The notes below the pieces were generated by a model. That model did no database searches. It saw only the letters and a program-made list of their open reading frames with translations, and had not been told where the DNA came from. Positions 17,382 through 25,927 of a stretch of DNA of 32,090 nucleotides are shown in pieces. Origin of the DNA: Bacteroidaceae bacterium. GTDB taxonomy: Bacteria; Bacteroidota; Bacteroidia; Bacteroidales; Bacteroidaceae. The translations under genes and the position numbers were made by a program. The first letter of the stretch is position 1. Each line of letters begins with the position of its first letter. Where the stretch lies: the NCBI GenBank assembly GCA_902362595.1, contig CABIXF010000046.1:1-32090 (forward strand), given 5' to 3'.

Positions 17382-18425
17382 TTAGTTGTTTTCCGGACGA
17401 AGTTTACGTACGGTCACAGCAGTCTGCCACATTTCGCTTTCACGCAATGCTTTCAATTCCGCATTCAGTTTTTCACGATAATCCGGCTGAGAGTTGCTGT
17501 CGATAGAAATCTGAGCTTCATGACCGCATTTTACACTTTGATACAATTTCTGCATCACCGGTTTGATGGCATCGTGGAACGGGCCCATCCAGTCGAGGGC
17601 ACCACGCTGTGCAGTAGTAGAGCAGTTTGCATACATCCAGTCCATACCGTTCTTAGCGAACAACGGCATCAGTGACTGAGTCAGTTCTTCTACGGTTTCG
17701 TTGAATGCTTCCGACGGAGTATGTCCGTTTTCACGGAGTACTTCATACTGTGCCAGCAGCAATCCCTGGATAGCTCCCATCAAAGAGCCACGTTCACCGG
17801 TCAAGTCAGAAGTAGCTTCACGCTGGAATGTAGTTTCGAACAGATAACCTGAACCGATACCGATACCCAATGCGATGGTACGGTCGTATGCCTTACCAGT
17901 AGCATCCTGGTAGATAGCATAAGAAGAGTTCAAGCCACGTCCTTCCAGGAACATGGTACGTAAAGAAGTACCTGAACCTTTCGGAGCCACCATGATGACA
18001 TCGATGTCTTTAGGAGGAACTACGCCCGTACGGTCATTCCAAGTGATGGCAAAACCATGAGAGAAATACAAAGCCTTTCCTGCAGTCAGGCAAGGTTTGA
18101 TAGTCGGCCATACAGAGATGACTGCTGCATCTGACAACAGACACATGATGATAGTGGCTCTCTTGCAGGCTTCTTCAATGCTGAACAAAGTTTCTCCCGG
18201 AACCCATCCATCAGCGATTGCTTTTTCAAAAGTCTTGCCCTGACGCTGTCCGACAATGACGTTAAAACCGTTATCGCGCAAGTTCAATGACTGTCCCGGT
18301 CCCTGTACACCGTAACCGATTACAGCAATGGTTTCATCTTTCAATACTTCACGTGCTTTTTCCAATGGAAATTCTTCGCGGGTGATTACATTTTCAATCA
18401 CACCGCCAAAATTCATTTTTGCCAT
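17382..18425 (-). CDS. ilvC: Ketol-acid reductoisomerase
   Basis: It converts 2-acetolactate or 2-aceto-2-hydroxybutyrate to the dihydroxy acids of valine and isoleucine synthesis, using NAD(P)H and Mg2+. The Rossmann loop VIGYGVQGPGQSLNLRDNG is at about residues 34-52. MVAPKGSGTSLR and the metal-binding region with ERGSLMGAIQGLLLAQYEVLRENGH and EELTQSL follow. At 347 aa it fits the short class. Two details resemble fungal Ilv5 as I remember it more than E. coli IlvC: QGPGQSLNLRDNG instead of QGHAHALNLRDSG, and the C-terminal SQPDYREKLNAEL...VRKLRPEN. It is the last gene of the operon, 52 bases behind the thioesterase gene, and is followed by a strong terminator. Confidence 0.97.
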   Translation of the reverse strand: MAKMNFGGVIENVITREEFPLEKAREVLKDETIAVIGYGVQGPGQSLNLRDNGFNVIVGQRQGKTFEKAIADGWVPGETLFSIEEACKRATIIMCLLSDAAVISVWPTIKPCLTAGKALYFSHGFAITWNDRTGVVPPKDIDVIMVAPKGSGTSLRTMFLEGRGLNSSYAIYQDATGKAYDRTIALGIGIGSGYLFETTFQREATSDLTGERGSLMGAIQGLLLAQYEVLRENGHTPSEAFNETVEELTQSLMPLFAKNGMDWMYANCSTTAQRGALDWMGPFHDAIKPVMQKLYQSVKCGHEAQISIDSNSQPDYREKLNAELKALRESEMWQTAVTVRKLRPENN

Positions 18426-18477
18426 AGTTTTTACAATCTTTTTACGCAGCCTTTCGGCTGCAAGTTGATATACTAGT

Positions 18478-19224
18478 TTAATCTCTAAAAATCACTTTAC
18501 TTCGAACGACTACTTCCGTGCCGTTCTTTTTCACTTCCACATCATATTCATTTTCTCCGGTCTGCTCCTGGAAGAAGCTCAACGTGTCACCGTAATAGCT
18601 TTCGGCCACATAGGCCATCTCAAACCGTCGAATTTGTTTCTGACGGAACATTTCCATAGGGAACAAATCCAAGATATGCTCGATGTACTTGATGCTGTTC
18701 ACATGTCCGTTCAGGTCAATATCGCTGTACTTCACCCGATACTCTCCCATCGGTTGCGGATGCGTCACCTTGATGCGTCCCGGCTTGTCAATCGGACAGT
18801 CTTTCTGACATACATAGTCCACAATCGAGCCTCCGTGCAACGTCAGTAAATCGGCCGGCTTACGAGTCTCCATGCTGATCATCGCCCAAATGGAACGGGC
18901 ATATCCGATAGGCTTCCCGTCCTTGTCCAGAATAGCAAAGTTACGGTCTGTAAAAAGACGGTACACATTCTCCACCCATGTCTGGATTGTAAAGTCTTCG
19001 TACGCACGCGGCATGTCTTCCAACTCAATCGCCAGACGGGACAGCACCCACGTGTAATGATTCTCATTCAGCGTGGCAATACCGAATCCTCTGTCAGCCG
19101 CATGAAACCCGGCGCAGTTCAGCAAGTGATTGCCCAACACGCCCATCGTCAGCCGTTCCATGAAATCCACATGAAACGGTTCGGCCACAAACCGATAAGT
19201 ACCAACTTTACTTTCTTCTGTCAT
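18478..19224 (-). CDS. Acyl-ACP thioesterase, inside the ilv operon
   Basis: The enzyme hydrolyses acyl-acyl carrier protein to release free fatty acids; it has a double hotdog fold and is cytoplasmic. The N-terminal hotdog contains NHLLNCAGFHAADRGFG and TWVLSRLAIEL. The second contains YRVKYSDIDLNGHVNSIKYIEH, whose D-x-N-x-H motif supplies the usual catalytic Asn and His. The start at 19224 (MTEESKVGTYRF) was chosen because it lies only 4 bases past the ilvH stop; a start at 19260 would overlap ilvH by 32 bases. The 248-residue length is normal for bacterial FatA/FatB-like proteins. Its place between ilvH and ilvC, with tight spacing, means shared control with branched-chain amino acid synthesis. 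A role in trimming branched or straight acyl chains is inference. Confidence 0.92.
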   Translation of the reverse strand: MTEESKVGTYRFVAEPFHVDFMERLTMGVLGNHLLNCAGFHAADRGFGIATLNENHYTWVLSRLAIELEDMPRAYEDFTIQTWVENVYRLFTDRNFAILDKDGKPIGYARSIWAMISMETRKPADLLTLHGGSIVDYVCQKDCPIDKPGRIKVTHPQPMGEYRVKYSDIDLNGHVNSIKYIEHILDLFPMEMFRQKQIRRFEMAYVAESYYGDTLSFFQEQTGENEYDVEVKKNGTEVVVRSKVIFRD

Positions 19225-19228
19225 AGAT

Positions 19229-19783
19229 TCAATTCTTTTGGTTCCGATATCTTTCTTCACGATGTGCCAGATATTCGTTTACCCGTTCGAAACAGCTGGT
19301 TGAAACAGCAATACGTCCGGAACGTACAAACTGAAGCACACAATTCAGCTGTTTCAGTTCCTGATAAAGCGAAGTGATGTCCGTACTCATTCCCACCATC
19401 TCCACGATAGAAAAAGTCGGATTGACTTCCACAATATGCGCACTGTAACGGCGAATTACCTTGGAAGCTTCCGGATTCGACTGGAATTCAGGAGTGGACA
19501 CCTTATACATCGCCACTTCACGCTGGAAGATTTCCTTGTCCGTGAAATAATGTGCCTGAATCACATCCATTTTCTTTTCTATCTGTGTCACCACTTTGCC
19601 AATCACATCCGGAGTGGTCCAGCAAGTGATGGTATATTTATGTACTCCCTTGATGGAAGAAGCCGACACATTCAAGCTCTCGATGTTGATCTGGCGACGG
19701 GTAAACACCGCGGTAATCTGGTTCAATATACCGGCAATATTTTCTGAATGAACAATGATTGTATATAATGTTTTATTATCCAT
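19229..19783 (-). CDS. ilvH: Acetolactate synthase regulatory (small) subunit
   Basis: It binds the IlvB catalytic subunit and confers activity and valine feedback control. The N-terminal ACT domain occupies residues about 5-78 (YTIIVHSENIAGILNQITAVF with INIESLNVSAS). A C-terminal domain (VSTPEFQSNPEASKVIRRYSA onward) completes the 184 aa, the usual length of the long bacterial form. The start ATG at 19783 lies 19 bases after the ilvB stop. The stop TGA is four bases from the thioesterase ATG, so translation is probably coupled. The family is named ilvH or ilvN depending on the species. Confidence 0.95.
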   Translation of the reverse strand: MDNKTLYTIIVHSENIAGILNQITAVFTRRQINIESLNVSASSIKGVHKYTITCWTTPDVIGKVVTQIEKKMDVIQAHYFTDKEIFQREVAMYKVSTPEFQSNPEASKVIRRYSAHIVEVNPTFSIVEMVGMSTDITSLYQELKQLNCVLQFVRSGRIAVSTSCFERVNEYLAHREERYRNQKN

Positions 19784-19802
19784 ATTCTTCCTCCTTCTCC
19801 TC

Positions 19803-21500
19803 TCAACATTCCATTAACATATAGTTGACCGAACTTCCCGGAGGTGTCATCGGCAACACATTTCCTTCTTCTATCACACACACCTCCAACAGGAAAGGGC
19901 CGTCGGTCGACAGCATTTCCTGAATACCGTCATTCAATTCCTCACGACTCATCACTCTGCGTGAGGCGATTCCATAAGCCGATGCAATCTGCATGTAATC
20001 AGGATTCATCATCGGTGTGAAAGAATAGCGGCGGTTGAAGAACATGGCCTGCCACTGACGCACATTGCCCAAGTAATTATTGTTCAGCAGGATAATCTTG
20101 ACCGGCGATTTCTGTTCCATAATCGTACCCAGTTCCTGCATGGTCATCTGCAAGCCTCCATCTCCCATAAAGGCACATACGGTACGGTCGGGACGGCCAA
20201 ATGTGGCTCCAATGGCTGCCGGCAGACAGAATCCCATGGTTCCCATACCACCGGAAGTGACAATACTACGAGGTTTGGAAAACTTGAAGTAACGGCAAGC
20301 CATCATCTGATTCTGACCGACATCAGTCACCAAAATGGCTTCGTTGTGAGTGGCCTCACTGACCAGATTCACTACCTCACCCATATTGATAGGCCCTTCC
20401 TTCGAGAACACTTCCTTTTCAATTACCTGTGTGTATTCTTTCTCTTCATACGGTTTGAAACTGGCAATCCATTCTTCGTGCTTCTGCGGCTGAATCAGTT
20501 CGGTAAGCAGTGAAAGCGTCCGTTTGCAGTTTCCTAAAATAGGTACATCCACCGGCACGTTCTTTCCGATTTCCGACGGATCCACATCCAGATGGATTAT
20601 CTTGGCCTGTTTGGCATACGTATCCAATTTACCGGTCACACGGTCATCAAACCGCATACCCACTGCAATCAATACATCACATTCGTTGGTCTTCACATTC
20701 GGCCCCAGGTTTCCATGCATACCCAGCATACCTTTGTTCAAACGATGATTGCTTGGCAATGCTGACAACCCCAACAACGTACACCCGCAAGGAATATCCG
20801 CTTTTTCCACGAATTCCTTCAATTCCTGCTGGGCATTTCCCAATTCTACGCCCTGTCCTACCAGTACCAACGGACGTTTGGCCCTATTAATCAAGGCTAC
20901 AGCCTCAGCCACAGCTTTTGAATCGGTTTCCGGATCCGGATCGTAACTGCGAATGAAATCCAAGTCTACCGGTTCATAATCCGTCATTTCTGTCTGTGCA
21001 TTCTTGGCGAAGTCCAGTACCACCGGTCCCGGCCGACCGCTCCGAGCGATATAAAACGCACGGGCAACCGCCCAAGCCACATCCTCCGCACGGCGAATCT
21101 GATAACTCCATTTGGAAATAGGCTGTGTAATACCTACCAAATCGACTTCCTGAAACGCATCTGTACCCAGCAGGGAAGCCCCTACCTGACCGGCAATCAC
21201 CACAATCGGCGTACTGTCAATCATGGCATCAGCGATACCGGTAATGGTATTGGTCGCTCCCGGCCCACTTGTTACCAAACAAACTCCCACTTCTCCCGAT
21301 ACACGGGCAAAACCCTGAGCCGCATGCGCAGCTCCTTGTTCATGACGAACCAAAATGTGGTTCAATCTGTCCCGATGGTCATACAACGCATCGAACACCG
21401 GCATGATGGCTCCTCCTGGATAGCCGAAGAGTGTTTTTACCCCTTCGTGCTCCAATGAACGCATCAATGCTTCTGAACCTGATATCTTTTCTTTACTCAT
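19803..21500 (-). CDS. ilvB: Acetolactate synthase catalytic (large) subunit
   Basis: This thiamine-diphosphate enzyme condenses pyruvate with pyruvate or 2-oxobutyrate, the first common step to valine, leucine and isoleucine. Catalytic Glu54 lies in RHEQGAAHAAQGFAR. The central FAD-binding domain runs through about residues 190-350. The thiamine-diphosphate/Mg motif starts at MGDGGLQMTMQEL and ends NNNYLGNVRQWQ. Its length of 565 residues is typical. The start ATG is 10 bases behind the ilvD stop. FGYPGGAIMPVFDAL near the N-terminus is the standard substrate-channel loop of the biosynthetic (anabolic) enzyme. Confidence 0.97.
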   Translation of the reverse strand: MSKEKISGSEALMRSLEHEGVKTLFGYPGGAIMPVFDALYDHRDRLNHILVRHEQGAAHAAQGFARVSGEVGVCLVTSGPGATNTITGIADAMIDSTPIVVIAGQVGASLLGTDAFQEVDLVGITQPISKWSYQIRRAEDVAWAVARAFYIARSGRPGPVVLDFAKNAQTEMTDYEPVDLDFIRSYDPDPETDSKAVAEAVALINRAKRPLVLVGQGVELGNAQQELKEFVEKADIPCGCTLLGLSALPSNHRLNKGMLGMHGNLGPNVKTNECDVLIAVGMRFDDRVTGKLDTYAKQAKIIHLDVDPSEIGKNVPVDVPILGNCKRTLSLLTELIQPQKHEEWIASFKPYEEKEYTQVIEKEVFSKEGPINMGEVVNLVSEATHNEAILVTDVGQNQMMACRYFKFSKPRSIVTSGGMGTMGFCLPAAIGATFGRPDRTVCAFMGDGGLQMTMQELGTIMEQKSPVKIILLNNNYLGNVRQWQAMFFNRRYSFTPMMNPDYMQIASAYGIASRRVMSREELNDGIQEMLSTDGPFLLEVCVIEEGNVLPMTPPGSSVNYMLMEC

Positions 21501-21510
21501 AAGCTTCTCC

Positions 21511-23313
21511 TTATTCTAAAATTCTCACTCCACCTTTATCAGCTGAACTCACCATGCTGGCGTACGCCTTCAATGCCTTTGACACCTTACGGTCGCGGGT
21601 TACCAGCGTCATCGGACGCTTAGCCAGTTCCTCGTCAGACAATTTCACATTGATGGAACGATTCGGGATATCTATTTCGATGATGTCTCCATCCACAATC
21701 TTACCGATGTTACCTCCAGCCGCAGCTTCCGGAGAAATATGCCCGATACTCAAGCCGGAAGTCCCTCCACTGAAACGACCGTCGGTAATCAGTGCACACT
21801 CTTTACCCAAATGCTTGGATTTAATATAAGAAGTAGGATACAGCATCTCCTGCATACCCGGTCCTCCCTTCGGACCTTCGTGAGTAATAACTACCACGTC
21901 GCCACTGACTATTTTTCCACCTAGGATACCTTCACAAGCAGCTTCCTGTGAATCGAACACCTTGGCCGGACCTGAGAACTTCCAGATACTTTCATCCACT
22001 CCAGCAGTTTTCACTACGCAACCGTCTTGAGCGATGTTCCCTTTCAATACAGCCAGTCCACCATCCTTGCTGTACGCATGCTGCAAGTCACGGATACATC
22101 CGTTAGCCCGGTCAGTATCCAATTCCTTGTAAGTAGCATTCTGTGCACCCAACTGGATACAGAACTTACCGCCCGGCGCACTCGAATAAATACGCTGTGC
22201 ATCTGCATCTACCTCCAGACGACAGATATTATATTTGGTAATAGCTTCTGCCAGTGTGGAACCGTCCACCCGGTGTACCGTAGTATCCAACAGTCCCCCT
22301 TTGGCCAACTCACCCAAAATATTCAAGATACCTCCTGCGCGGTTCACATCCTGAATGTGATATTTCTGTGTATTGGGAGCTACCTTACAAAGACAAGGCA
22401 CGCGACGTGATAACATGTCGATGTCATCCATCTTGAAGTCAACTTCCGCCTCATGAGCTACAGCCAACAAGTGAAGCACCGTATTGGTAGAACCACCCAT
22501 GGCGATGTCGAGGGTCATGGCATTCAAAAAAGCCTCGCGAGTGGCGATACTGCGCGGCAACACGCTGTCATCTCCCTCTTCATAATATTTATACGCATTT
22601 TTCACAATCAGTGCTGCCGCATCCTTAAACAACTGCTTACGATTGACGTGAGTGGCCAGAATCGTACCGTTACCCGGCAAAGCCAATCCAATTGCTTCAT
22701 TCAAACAGTTCATTGAGTTCGCGGTAAACATACCTGAGCAGCTGCCGCAACCCGGACACGCATGACGTTCAATTTCTGCCACATCTTCATCGCTCACGGT
22801 AGTATCGGCCGATTTGATCATGGCATCAATCAAATCCAGATGCTGTCCGCCCCACTCTCCAGCTTCCATCGCTCCACCTGATACGAACACCGTAGGGATA
22901 TTCAATCGCATGGAAGCCATCAACATTCCCGGCGTAATCTTATCACAATTGGAAATACACACCATGGCATCTGCCTTATGTGCATTCACCATATATTCTA
23001 TGCTATCGGCGATGATGTCGCGCGAAGGCAAAGAATACAGCATCCCGTCATGCCCCATCGCGATTCCGTCGTCGATGGCAATGGTGTTGAACTCAGCCGC
23101 AAAGCATCCCAGTTTTTCAATCTCAGCCTTCACCTGCTGACCAATTTCATGTAAGTGCGTATGACCAGGTACAAACTGCGTAAAAGAGTTCACTATTGCG
23201 ATGATCGGTTTTCCCATCATCTCCTTTTTCATTCCATTGGCCACCCACAGGGCTCTGGCACCTGCCATGCGGCGGCCTTCGGTACTCATCGAACTACGTA
23301 ACTGATGTTTCAT
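21511..23313 (-). CDS. ilvD: Dihydroxy-acid dehydratase
   Basis: It dehydrates 2,3-dihydroxyisovalerate and 2,3-dihydroxy-3-methylvalerate to the 2-oxo acids. The Fe-S cluster cysteines appear in [12 protein letters not shown] (C119, C123) and [12 protein letters not shown] (C186, C189, C192). The pattern [10 protein letters not shown] without an extra Cys resembles the E. coli, oxygen-sensitive type. C-terminal [20 protein letters not shown] is conserved. The start is set at the ATG at 23313 ([16 protein letters not shown]); the alternative TTG at 23331 would lie in the T-tract of the attenuator. The protein is 600 aa. It is the first structural gene of the operon, 21 bases past the attenuator, so all five genes come under its control. 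Confidence 0.97.
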   Translation of the reverse strand: MKHQLRSSMSTEGRRMAGARALWVANGMKKEMMGKPIIAIVNSFTQFVPGHTHLHEIGQQVKAEIEKLGCFAAEFNTIAIDDGIAMGHDGMLYSLPSRDIIADSIEYMVNAHKADAMVCISNCDKITPGMLMASMRLNIPTVFVSGGAMEAGEWGGQHLDLIDAMIKSADTTVSDEDVAEIERHACPGCGSCSGMFTANSMNCLNEAIGLALPGNGTILATHVNRKQLFKDAAALIVKNAYKYYEEGDDSVLPRSIATREAFLNAMTLDIAMGGSTNTVLHLLAVAHEAEVDFKMDDIDMLSRRVPCLCKVAPNTQKYHIQDVNRAGGILNILGELAKGGLLDTTVHRVDGSTLAEAITKYNICRLEVDADAQRIYSSAPGGKFCIQLGAQNATYKELDTDRANGCIRDLQHAYSKDGGLAVLKGNIAQDGCVVKTAGVDESIWKFSGPAKVFDSQEAACEGILGGKIVSGDVVVITHEGPKGGPGMQEMLYPTSYIKSKHLGKECALITDGRFSGGTSGLSIGHISPEAAAGGNIGKIVDGDIIEIDIPNRSINVKLSDEELAKRPMTLVTRDRKVSKALKAYASMVSSADKGGVRILE

Positions 23314-23333
23314 TTTCGTCTTTCTTTTCAATT

Positions 23334-23369
23334 AAAAAGCCTCTCTCAACGTTTGGTGAGAAAGGCTTT
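23334..23369 (-). terminator. Attenuator terminator in the ilv leader
   Basis: On the minus strand AAAGCCTTTCTCA pairs with TGAGAGAGGCTTT (one G-T pair) around CCAAACGT, followed by a T tract (TTTTTAATT). It starts 22 bases after the leader peptide stop and ends 20 bases before ilvD. Confidence 0.9.
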
Positions 23370-23415
23370 CAAAAATATCATTATCATATAACTACATGCA
23401 CGAACCTTTCTCACC
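23355..23415 (-). promoter_or_regulatory. Antiterminator pairing of the ilv attenuator
   Basis: Leader segment GGTGAGAAAGG (23415-23405, within codons 25-28 of the leader peptide) is exactly complementary over 11 bases to CCTTTCTCACC (23365-23355), the 5' arm and loop edge of the terminator. The two pairings exclude each other. A ribosome stalled at the Val codons would leave segment 2 free to pair; one reaching the stop codon would cover part of it and let the terminator form. Confidence 0.85.
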
Positions 23416-23487
23416 TCTTGGTGCCACGACCACGACGCGAATAATATGCAGGACTGCCAAGTTTACCAATGTGTGCAATGTAATCAT
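23392..23487 (-). CDS. ilv leader peptide (31 aa), branched-chain amino acid sensor
   Basis: The ATG at 23487 opens a 31-codon frame ending in TAG at 23394-23392. Of residues 1-21, thirteen are Ile, Leu or Val (MITLHTLVNLAVLH, then IIRVVVV at 15-21). The tail has APRGEKG and no more branched-chain residues. This is the composition of a classical attenuation peptide: it has no function as a protein, and its translation speed reports charged tRNA supply for Ile, Val and Leu. The last hydrophobic stretch lies directly before the antiterminator segment. It lies about 24 bases after the predicted transcription start and 78 bases before ilvD. It resembles the E. coli ilv leaders in logic, not in sequence alignment. 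Certainty comes from the combination of peptide, pairing segments, terminator and promoter. Confidence 0.88.
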   Translation of the reverse strand: MITLHTLVNLAVLHIIRVVVVAPRGEKGSCM

Positions 23488-23517
23488 ATTTATTATTCTG
23501 TTTTTAGTTTACAGCTG

Positions 23518-23548
23518 CAAAGGTAAAGGCTTTTTTGTAACATGCAAA
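23518..23548 (-). promoter_or_regulatory. Promoter of the ilv operon
   Basis: On the minus strand TTTG (23548-23545), 19 bases, TACCTTTG (23525-23518). A start near 23511 leaves about 24 bases to the leader peptide ATG. Confidence 0.75.
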
Positions 23549-23822
23549 TAAAATGACACTTTTTTTTCAAATAAATTATCATTCGTAAGAAACAACGCTC
23601 TTTTATTATCAGTTTATCATTTACCAAAGTGGACAGCTTACATCATACTGACCTTCCATCTATTAAAAGTGTAATTAATTCCACTCTTTCTTTTAATACA
23701 GCCCGTAGCCTACCCTAGAATTATTTTATTTAAAAACAAACCCCCATATTCCTTATTTTATTCTATTTATACAGAATAATTATTATTCTTTTTTATAATC
23801 CGAACGTTTTTTAGAAAAAACA
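23549..23822. other. AT-rich region between the divergent ilv and GH109 promoters
   Basis: No gene and no clear structure apart from A/T runs. It separates the ilv promoter (minus) from the GH109 promoter (plus). Confidence 0.5.
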
Positions 23823-23852
23823 TTTGGATATTGATGTTTTTTTGTATATTTG
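23823..23852 (+). promoter_or_regulatory. Bacteroidetes-type promoter for the GH109-like gene
   Basis: TTTG (23823-23826), 18 bases, TATATTTG (23845-23852). The start codon is 37 bases downstream. Confidence 0.7.
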
Positions 23853-23889
23853 CCCTCGTTAAAAATTCAACTAAAAAACAACTAAAACT

Positions 23890-25602
23890 ATGAAACCTTT
23901 TGGAAAAATGATTCTCGGTGCTTGCACTGTATTAACCTTAGTCTGCACACCTGCCCAATTACTTGCTCAAAGTCTCTCACCCTCCACTCAATGGGAATGG
24001 AATAAAGGTACTATCGTAATAAAATCTCCAGAACGCCCAGTTGGACAACAGCCCGTACTAGGGCTCACCGTTCCCAAAATGAATGTGGTACGTGTAGGAT
24101 TTGTAGGATTAGGAATGCGTGGTCCTGGAGCCGTAGAACGTTTTACCCATATTGCGGGTACAAAAATTGTAGCTTTATGTGATTACGAAAAAGAACGTGC
24201 AGAAAGATGTCAGAACTATTTACAGAAAGCCTGCCTGCCTGAAGCAGCCATCTACTCAGGTGCAGAAGGTTATAAAGCACTTTGCGAACGGGAAGACATC
24301 GATTTGGTGTATATTGCAGCCGACTGGGACCATCACTTTCCTATTGCAAAATATGCTATGGAACATGGAAAGAACGTAGCCATCGAAGTTCCATCAGCCA
24401 TGAACTTGGAACAATGCTGGGAACTCATCAACTTGTCAGAAACTACCCGCAAGCACTGCATGATTTTGGAAAACTGCTGCTATGACTGGTTTGAAATGAA
24501 CACTTTGAACATGGCTCAGCAAGGCGTATTTGGTGAAGTAATCCGCGCACAAGGAGCTTACATCCACAACTTGGATGATTTCTGGCCTTACTATTGGAAA
24601 AACGGAAAAGAAGATAAATTGGGCTGGCGCCTGCGTTACAACAAAGAAAACCGCGGCGACGTATATGCTACTCACGGCCTTGGCCCTGTAGCTCAGGCAC
24701 TCGACATTCATCGTGGTGACCGCATGACTACCTTGGTAGCCATGGATACTAAATCTGTACACGGTAAAGCATTGGTAGAAAAGGCAACAGGTGCACCTTG
24801 CAAAGAATTCCGCAACGGTGACCACACTACTACACTTATCCGCACTGCTAACGGAAAAGTCATTGAAATCCAACACGATGTCATGAACCCACAACCTTAT
24901 AACCGCTTGTATCAGCTGACTGGAACAAAAGGTTTCGCTAATAAATATCCGATTGAAGGCTATGCTGTAGATGCAGCTCAGATGAAAGCTTCCGGCGTGC
25001 AACCAAAAGTAGACAACTTAAGTTCTCACTCTTTCCTTCCTGAAAAAGAAATGCAGGCATTGGTCGACAAATACCAGCACCCGATTCTGAAGAAATACGG
25101 TGAAATGGCTAAAGAAGTAGGAGGACACGGAGGTATGGACTTCATTATGGATAGCCGCATGGTATACTGTCTGCAAAATGGATTGCCATTGGATATGGAT
25201 GTATACGACTTGGCTGAATGGTGTTCATTAGCAGAACTGGGAGCCATTTCTATGGACAATGGTTGTGCAGCCGTAGCATTCCCTGATTTTACCCGTGGAC
25301 ACTGGAATGACATAAAAGGATTCCATCACGCATTTGCCACTCCTGAAGATGAAGCCGCAACTGAACTTACCGCTGAAACTGCCACTCTCACACTTAAAGC
25401 TCAAGGCATGAAAGAATGGCTATCCAAATCAAAGAAAGCCAATTTGAAAAATGAAGAAATAGAAGCACGTATCAAACAGCTTTCTGCACAATTGGAAAAA
25501 ACGCAGAAAAAAGCCAACGGCACAGAAAGCAAGGAACTGAAGGAAGCAGTAAAACAAGCTGAAAAGATGTTGAAACAAGCTGAAAAGATGCTTAAAAAAT
25601 AA
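23890..25602 (+). CDS. GH109-type NAD-dependent glycosidase (Gfo/Idh/MocA fold) with coiled-coil tail
   Basis: GH109 enzymes cleave alpha-GalNAc using enzyme-bound NAD+ through an oxidation-elimination route. Residues 1-27 form a Sec signal peptide (ending LLAQ); no twin-arginine motif is present. The NAD-binding loop is G70-F-V-G-L-G-M-R-G78. VYIAADWDHHFPIAKYAMEHG and the EVPSA motif follow, then YATHGLGPVAQALDIHRGD, containing the His typical of GH109. The catalytic part ends near residue 485. Residues about 485-570 are an added Ala/Glu/Lys-rich helical region predicted to be coiled coil, ending in a duplicated heptad (KQAEKML). The usual length is about 450-480 aa as I recall, so the tail is an extension. 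The gene has its own promoter and terminator and lies just upstream of the second SusC/D operon. Substrate specificity is inferred from family only; it could also be another Gfo/Idh/MocA oxidoreductase. Confidence 0.85.
   Translation: MKPFGKMILGACTVLTLVCTPAQLLAQSLSPSTQWEWNKGTIVIKSPERPVGQQPVLGLTVPKMNVVRVGFVGLGMRGPGAVERFTHIAGTKIVALCDYEKERAERCQNYLQKACLPEAAIYSGAEGYKALCEREDIDLVYIAADWDHHFPIAKYAMEHGKNVAIEVPSAMNLEQCWELINLSETTRKHCMILENCCYDWFEMNTLNMAQQGVFGEVIRAQGAYIHNLDDFWPYYWKNGKEDKLGWRLRYNKENRGDVYATHGLGPVAQALDIHRGDRMTTLVAMDTKSVHGKALVEKATGAPCKEFRNGDHTTTLIRTANGKVIEIQHDVMNPQPYNRLYQLTGTKGFANKYPIEGYAVDAAQMKASGVQPKVDNLSSHSFLPEKEMQALVDKYQHPILKKYGEMAKEVGGHGGMDFIMDSRMVYCLQNGLPLDMDVYDLAEWCSLAELGAISMDNGCAAVAFPDFTRGHWNDIKGFHHAFATPEDEAATELTAETATLTLKAQGMKEWLSKSKKANLKNEEIEARIKQLSAQLEKTQKKANGTESKELKEAVKQAEKMLKQAEKMLKK
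25552..25593 (+). repeat. 21-base tandem duplication in the 3' end of the GH109-like gene
   Basis: AAACAAGCTGAAAAGATG is followed by TTG in the first copy and CTT in the second. The pair encodes two identical heptads (KQAEKML) and is probably a recent slippage that lengthened the coiled coil. Confidence 0.85.
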
Positions 25603-25630
25603 TCTGAGGTATTAGTCTTCCATACATTTC

Positions 25631-25668
25631 ACAAAGCCAGGTATTTTTAGCCCTGGCTTTGTTTTTTT
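25631..25668 (+). terminator. Terminator after the GH109-like gene
   Basis: ACAAAGCCAGG and CCTGGCTTTGT form an 11-bp perfect stem with a 10-base loop, followed by seven T. It lies 28 bases past the stop. Confidence 0.9.
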
Positions 25669-25867
25669 CAGCCTTTTGTAATCCTTAAAAAACTTTCAAA
25701 AAGAAAACATCTCATCTAAGAGGCCTTCATCATTATATATAAAAAAATAAGTTTAGCAAGCGTTTAAGCTACAAATTATTTCAAATACAAACAAGAATAA
25801 TATAATCAGACAACAATTAATACTAAAATTTTTCCATATATATTATCATATTATATGATTTTTTCTA
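25669..25867. other. AT-rich spacer upstream of the second SusC/D operon
   Basis: No gene seen. The last part leads into the -7 element at 25868; no TTTG stands at the usual -33 spacing. Confidence 0.45.
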
Positions 25868-25875
25868 TAAATTTG
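25868..25875 (+). promoter_or_regulatory. Probable -7 element of the second SusC/D operon
   Basis: TAAATTTG fits TAnnTTTG, 52 bases before the start codon. The missing -33 box suggests dependence on an activator, which is inference. Confidence 0.5.
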
Positions 25876-25927
25876 CCGTATACATAATAATAAATATATA
25901 TGACTAAATTCAATTTAATTAAATACT

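Noticed and set aside
19225..19260. Start of the thioesterase at 19260
   Set aside because: It overlaps ilvH by 32 bases and adds residues not typical of the family; the ATG at 19224 sits four bases after the ilvH stop.
23314..23331. Upstream TTG start for ilvD adding six residues
   Set aside because: It would lie in the T tract side of the attenuator terminator, and the ATG at 23313 matches the usual N-terminus of the family.
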